From Bacillota bacterium (GTDB lineage Bacteria > Bacillota > Clostridia > Oscillospirales > Acutalibacteraceae): a stretch of 21,325 nucleotides of DNA. This document shows positions 19,480 to 21,325 of this stretch, piece after piece. Each line of letters begins with the position of its first letter. Position 1 is the first letter of the stretch. Both the position numbers and the translations under genes were made by a program. The notes beneath the pieces are model-generated. The model was not told the DNA's origin. It did no database searches and worked only from the letters and a program-made list of their open reading frames with translations. The stretch covers positions 1-21,325 of the forward strand of contig JAUZPX010000021.1 in the NCBI GenBank assembly GCA_030705695.1, read 5' to 3'.

Positions 19480-21325
19480 ATGCCTGAAATTCCATTATAT
19501 GACCGTGAACTTTCATGGATTGATTTTAATATACGTATATTGGCGGAAGCTGAAGAAATCAGTAATCCGCCTTTGGAACGTGTACGTTTTTTATCAATTA
19601 CAGCGTCAAATCTTGATGAATTTTTCATGGTTCGTGCAAAAAATGTTTTGCTATCAGATGAAAATTCAACAAAAGCAAAACTATTGTGTGCAAAGCTTCA
19701 CGATTTTATGAAGAAACAGTACAGAGTACTTAACCGCAGTATTATTACAATGTTGAGAAAAGAAAATATTCAGATTTTATCTGCAAAGGAACTTTCTATA
19801 AAGCAAAGAGAATCAATAGATAGTTATTTTGAATCGGTTATATCAGCGTTGCTCACACCACGAGCAGTTGATAAAAGCCATCCATTTCCGTCAATAAAAA
19901 ACAAAGCTATTAATTTAGTTGTGAAGTTAAAAAAAGAAAACACAGACTTTTTTGCTATTGTTTCTATGCCAAGCGGCTTGCCTCGCCTTTTTGGACTTCC
20001 TATTGAAAAGGGAAGAGCATTTATTTCGCTTGAAAATATATTGATTTCAAAGCTTTCAGAAATTTTTAAAGACTGCAATGTGCTTGCACATTCTGTGTTT
20101 CGAGTAACATGTGACAGTGGGCTAAAAATTGACGAAGACAACGATGAGGATATACTTGAAACCGTAGAGAAATCAATTCAAAAAAATAGTAAAGGCAAGC
20201 TTGTACGCCTTGAAGTGCAAAGAAATTGCCGAGGAAATATAAAAAGTTTTCTAATGAAACATCTTAAAGCAGATTTAAGAGATGTCTATGAGCAAGATGG
20301 TATGCTTGATTTAAGCTTATTTGAAGAATTTATAAATAAATTTGAAGATACAAAATTATTTTTTAAACCGTTTGATCCAATTATCCCTGCTTTTTTAAAT
20401 AAAAGAGATATTTTTTCAGCTATTCGTGAACAAGATAGAATCTTACATCATCCATACGAGAGCTTTAACGCAGTTTATGAGTTTATAAAACAAGCTGCAG
20501 AAGATATTAATGTATTGTCTATAAAGCAAACCCTTTACAGATTAAGCGATAAGTCTCCAATTGTAAAAGAACTTTGCAAAGCTTCAAAGAGCGGAAAAGA
20601 AGTAACCGTAGTTATTGAACTTAAGGCACGCTTTGATGAAAAAAACAACGTTAAACTTGCCAAAAAGCTTGAAAAAGCAGGCTGTAATGTTGTTTACGGT
20701 ATTCCCGAACTGAAAACACACTGTAAAATATGTATGGTCGTTCGCAACGAAGATGATGGTATAAGGCGTTATGTTCATGTCAGTACTGGAAATTATAATG
20801 AAAAGACGGCTCGTATATATGCAGATATAGGGCTTTTTACATGTAATGAAAAATTTGCTAAAGATGCAACAATGCTTTTTAATTATCTAACGGGTTATGC
20901 TATTGATTCTGATTATAATGAATTTATTGTATCACCATATAACACAAGAAAGTTTTTAAAGAAAGCAATTGAAAATGAAATTGAGAATCAAAAAACGGGA
21001 AATACTAGCGGAATTATTATTAAAGTGAATTCCTTAACAGATGAAAAAATAATTGAACAGTTATATAAAGCGTCGCAAGCAGGAGTAAGAATTGATTTAT
21101 ATGTCCGTGGAGCTTGCTGTTTGATTCCAGAGCTGACGGAAGTTAGCGAAAATATAAGAGTGTTCAGTATTGTCGGGAGGTTTCTAGAGCATAGCCGTAT
21201 ATTTTACTTTCAAAACGGAGGGAGTCCGAATATATATCTGGGCAGTGCAGATTTAATGCCAAGAAATATGGACAAGCGTGTTGAATTGCTGTTTCCGATT
21301 TTAAATGTTGAAATACAAAATAAAA
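19480..21325 (+). CDS. ppk1: Polyphosphate kinase 1, 3' partial
   Basis: PPK1 makes long-chain polyphosphate from ATP, reversibly, at the membrane. The frame is open from ATG 19480 to the window end (615 codons); full-length proteins have about 690-720, so roughly the last 80-100 residues are missing. The N-terminus LYDRELSWIDFNIRIL and FLSITASNLDEFFMVR are family signatures. KARFDEKNNV (about 385-394) leads to His414 in ELKTHCK, the expected autophosphorylated histidine. VHVSTGNYNEKTARIYADIG follows, and His571 in RFLEHSRIFYF is the second conserved histidine. GAAGGA lies 7 nt before ATG. No promoter is seen between it and the strong terminator at 19427-19455; transcription may come from read-through or a weak promoter. 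Confidence 0.96.
   Translation, partial: MPEIPLYDRELSWIDFNIRILAEAEEISNPPLERVRFLSITASNLDEFFMVRAKNVLLSDENSTKAKLLCAKLHDFMKKQYRVLNRSIITMLRKENIQILSAKELSIKQRESIDSYFESVISALLTPRAVDKSHPFPSIKNKAINLVVKLKKENTDFFAIVSMPSGLPRLFGLPIEKGRAFISLENILISKLSEIFKDCNVLAHSVFRVTCDSGLKIDEDNDEDILETVEKSIQKNSKGKLVRLEVQRNCRGNIKSFLMKHLKADLRDVYEQDGMLDLSLFEEFINKFEDTKLFFKPFDPIIPAFLNKRDIFSAIREQDRILHHPYESFNAVYEFIKQAAEDINVLSIKQTLYRLSDKSPIVKELCKASKSGKEVTVVIELKARFDEKNNVKLAKKLEKAGCNVVYGIPELKTHCKICMVVRNEDDGIRRYVHVSTGNYNEKTARIYADIGLFTCNEKFAKDATMLFNYLTGYAIDSDYNEFIVSPYNTRKFLKKAIENEIENQKTGNTSGIIIKVNSLTDEKIIEQLYKASQAGVRIDLYVRGACCLIPELTEVSENIRVFSIVGRFLEHSRIFYFQNGGSPNIYLGSADLMPRNMDKRVELLFPILNVEIQNK

Overview
This window looks like an A+T-rich chromosomal segment from a Gram-positive member of the Clostridia, probably of the Ruminococcus/Oscillospirales type. 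Signs of this are strong AGGAGG-type ribosome binding sites, several GTG/TTG starts, sigma-A-like promoters with 16-18 bp spacers, strong hairpin terminators, and Firmicute families such as TmcAL, DUF378, YajC with a TIGR04086 neighbour, a DhaS-like TetR regulator and a YhgE/Pip protein. I see no insertion sequence, phage gene, CRISPR array or origin. The content is mostly housekeeping, with a few unusual variants. The taxonomic call is inference from gene families, without any database search.

Layout. Positions 1-546 hold the end of a biotin-carrier-like subunit that has lost its biotinylation lysine. tmcAL (minus) and ackA (plus) diverge from back-to-back promoters at 1739-1896; both enzymes use ATP and acetate. 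Two small membrane proteins follow on the minus strand (3182-3862), then a GH3 beta-N-acetylhexosaminidase lipoprotein (3950-5242). Next is a TetR regulator / YhgE-Pip membrane protein module (5360-8618) with an 86-residue orphan gene between them and candidate operators. A flavodoxin (minus) and an ammonium transporter fused to a PII domain (plus) occupy 8686-11139. A small XRE-type regulator and tRNA-Arg(CCU) lie on the minus strand; two tandem tRNA-Ser genes (UGA, GCU) and a Nudix hydrolase lie on the plus strand.

The 12868-15980 block on the minus strand is queA-tgt (queuosine in tRNA), yajC (Sec accessory) and a TIGR04086 membrane protein. It is divergent from asd-dapA-dapB-ACT (16178-19401, plus), the aspartate-semialdehyde to tetrahydrodipicolinate part of the lysine/diaminopimelate pathway. 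The ACT gene resembles a detached aspartokinase regulatory subunit. The queA and asd promoters share almost the same -35 hexamer. A polyphosphate kinase (ppk1) begins at 19480 and runs off the right edge.

Several gene starts were moved from the longest open frame on the evidence of ribosome binding sites and promoters: tetR to TTG 5360, TIGR04086 to TTG 13287, yajC to 13736, tgt to 14944, queA to 15980 and asd to 16178. The strongest points for follow-up are the free-standing tandem ACT protein, the lysine-less biotin carrier, the Amt-PII fusion lacking the modifiable tyrosine, the TetR-Pip operator layout, and the shared-element divergent promoters.
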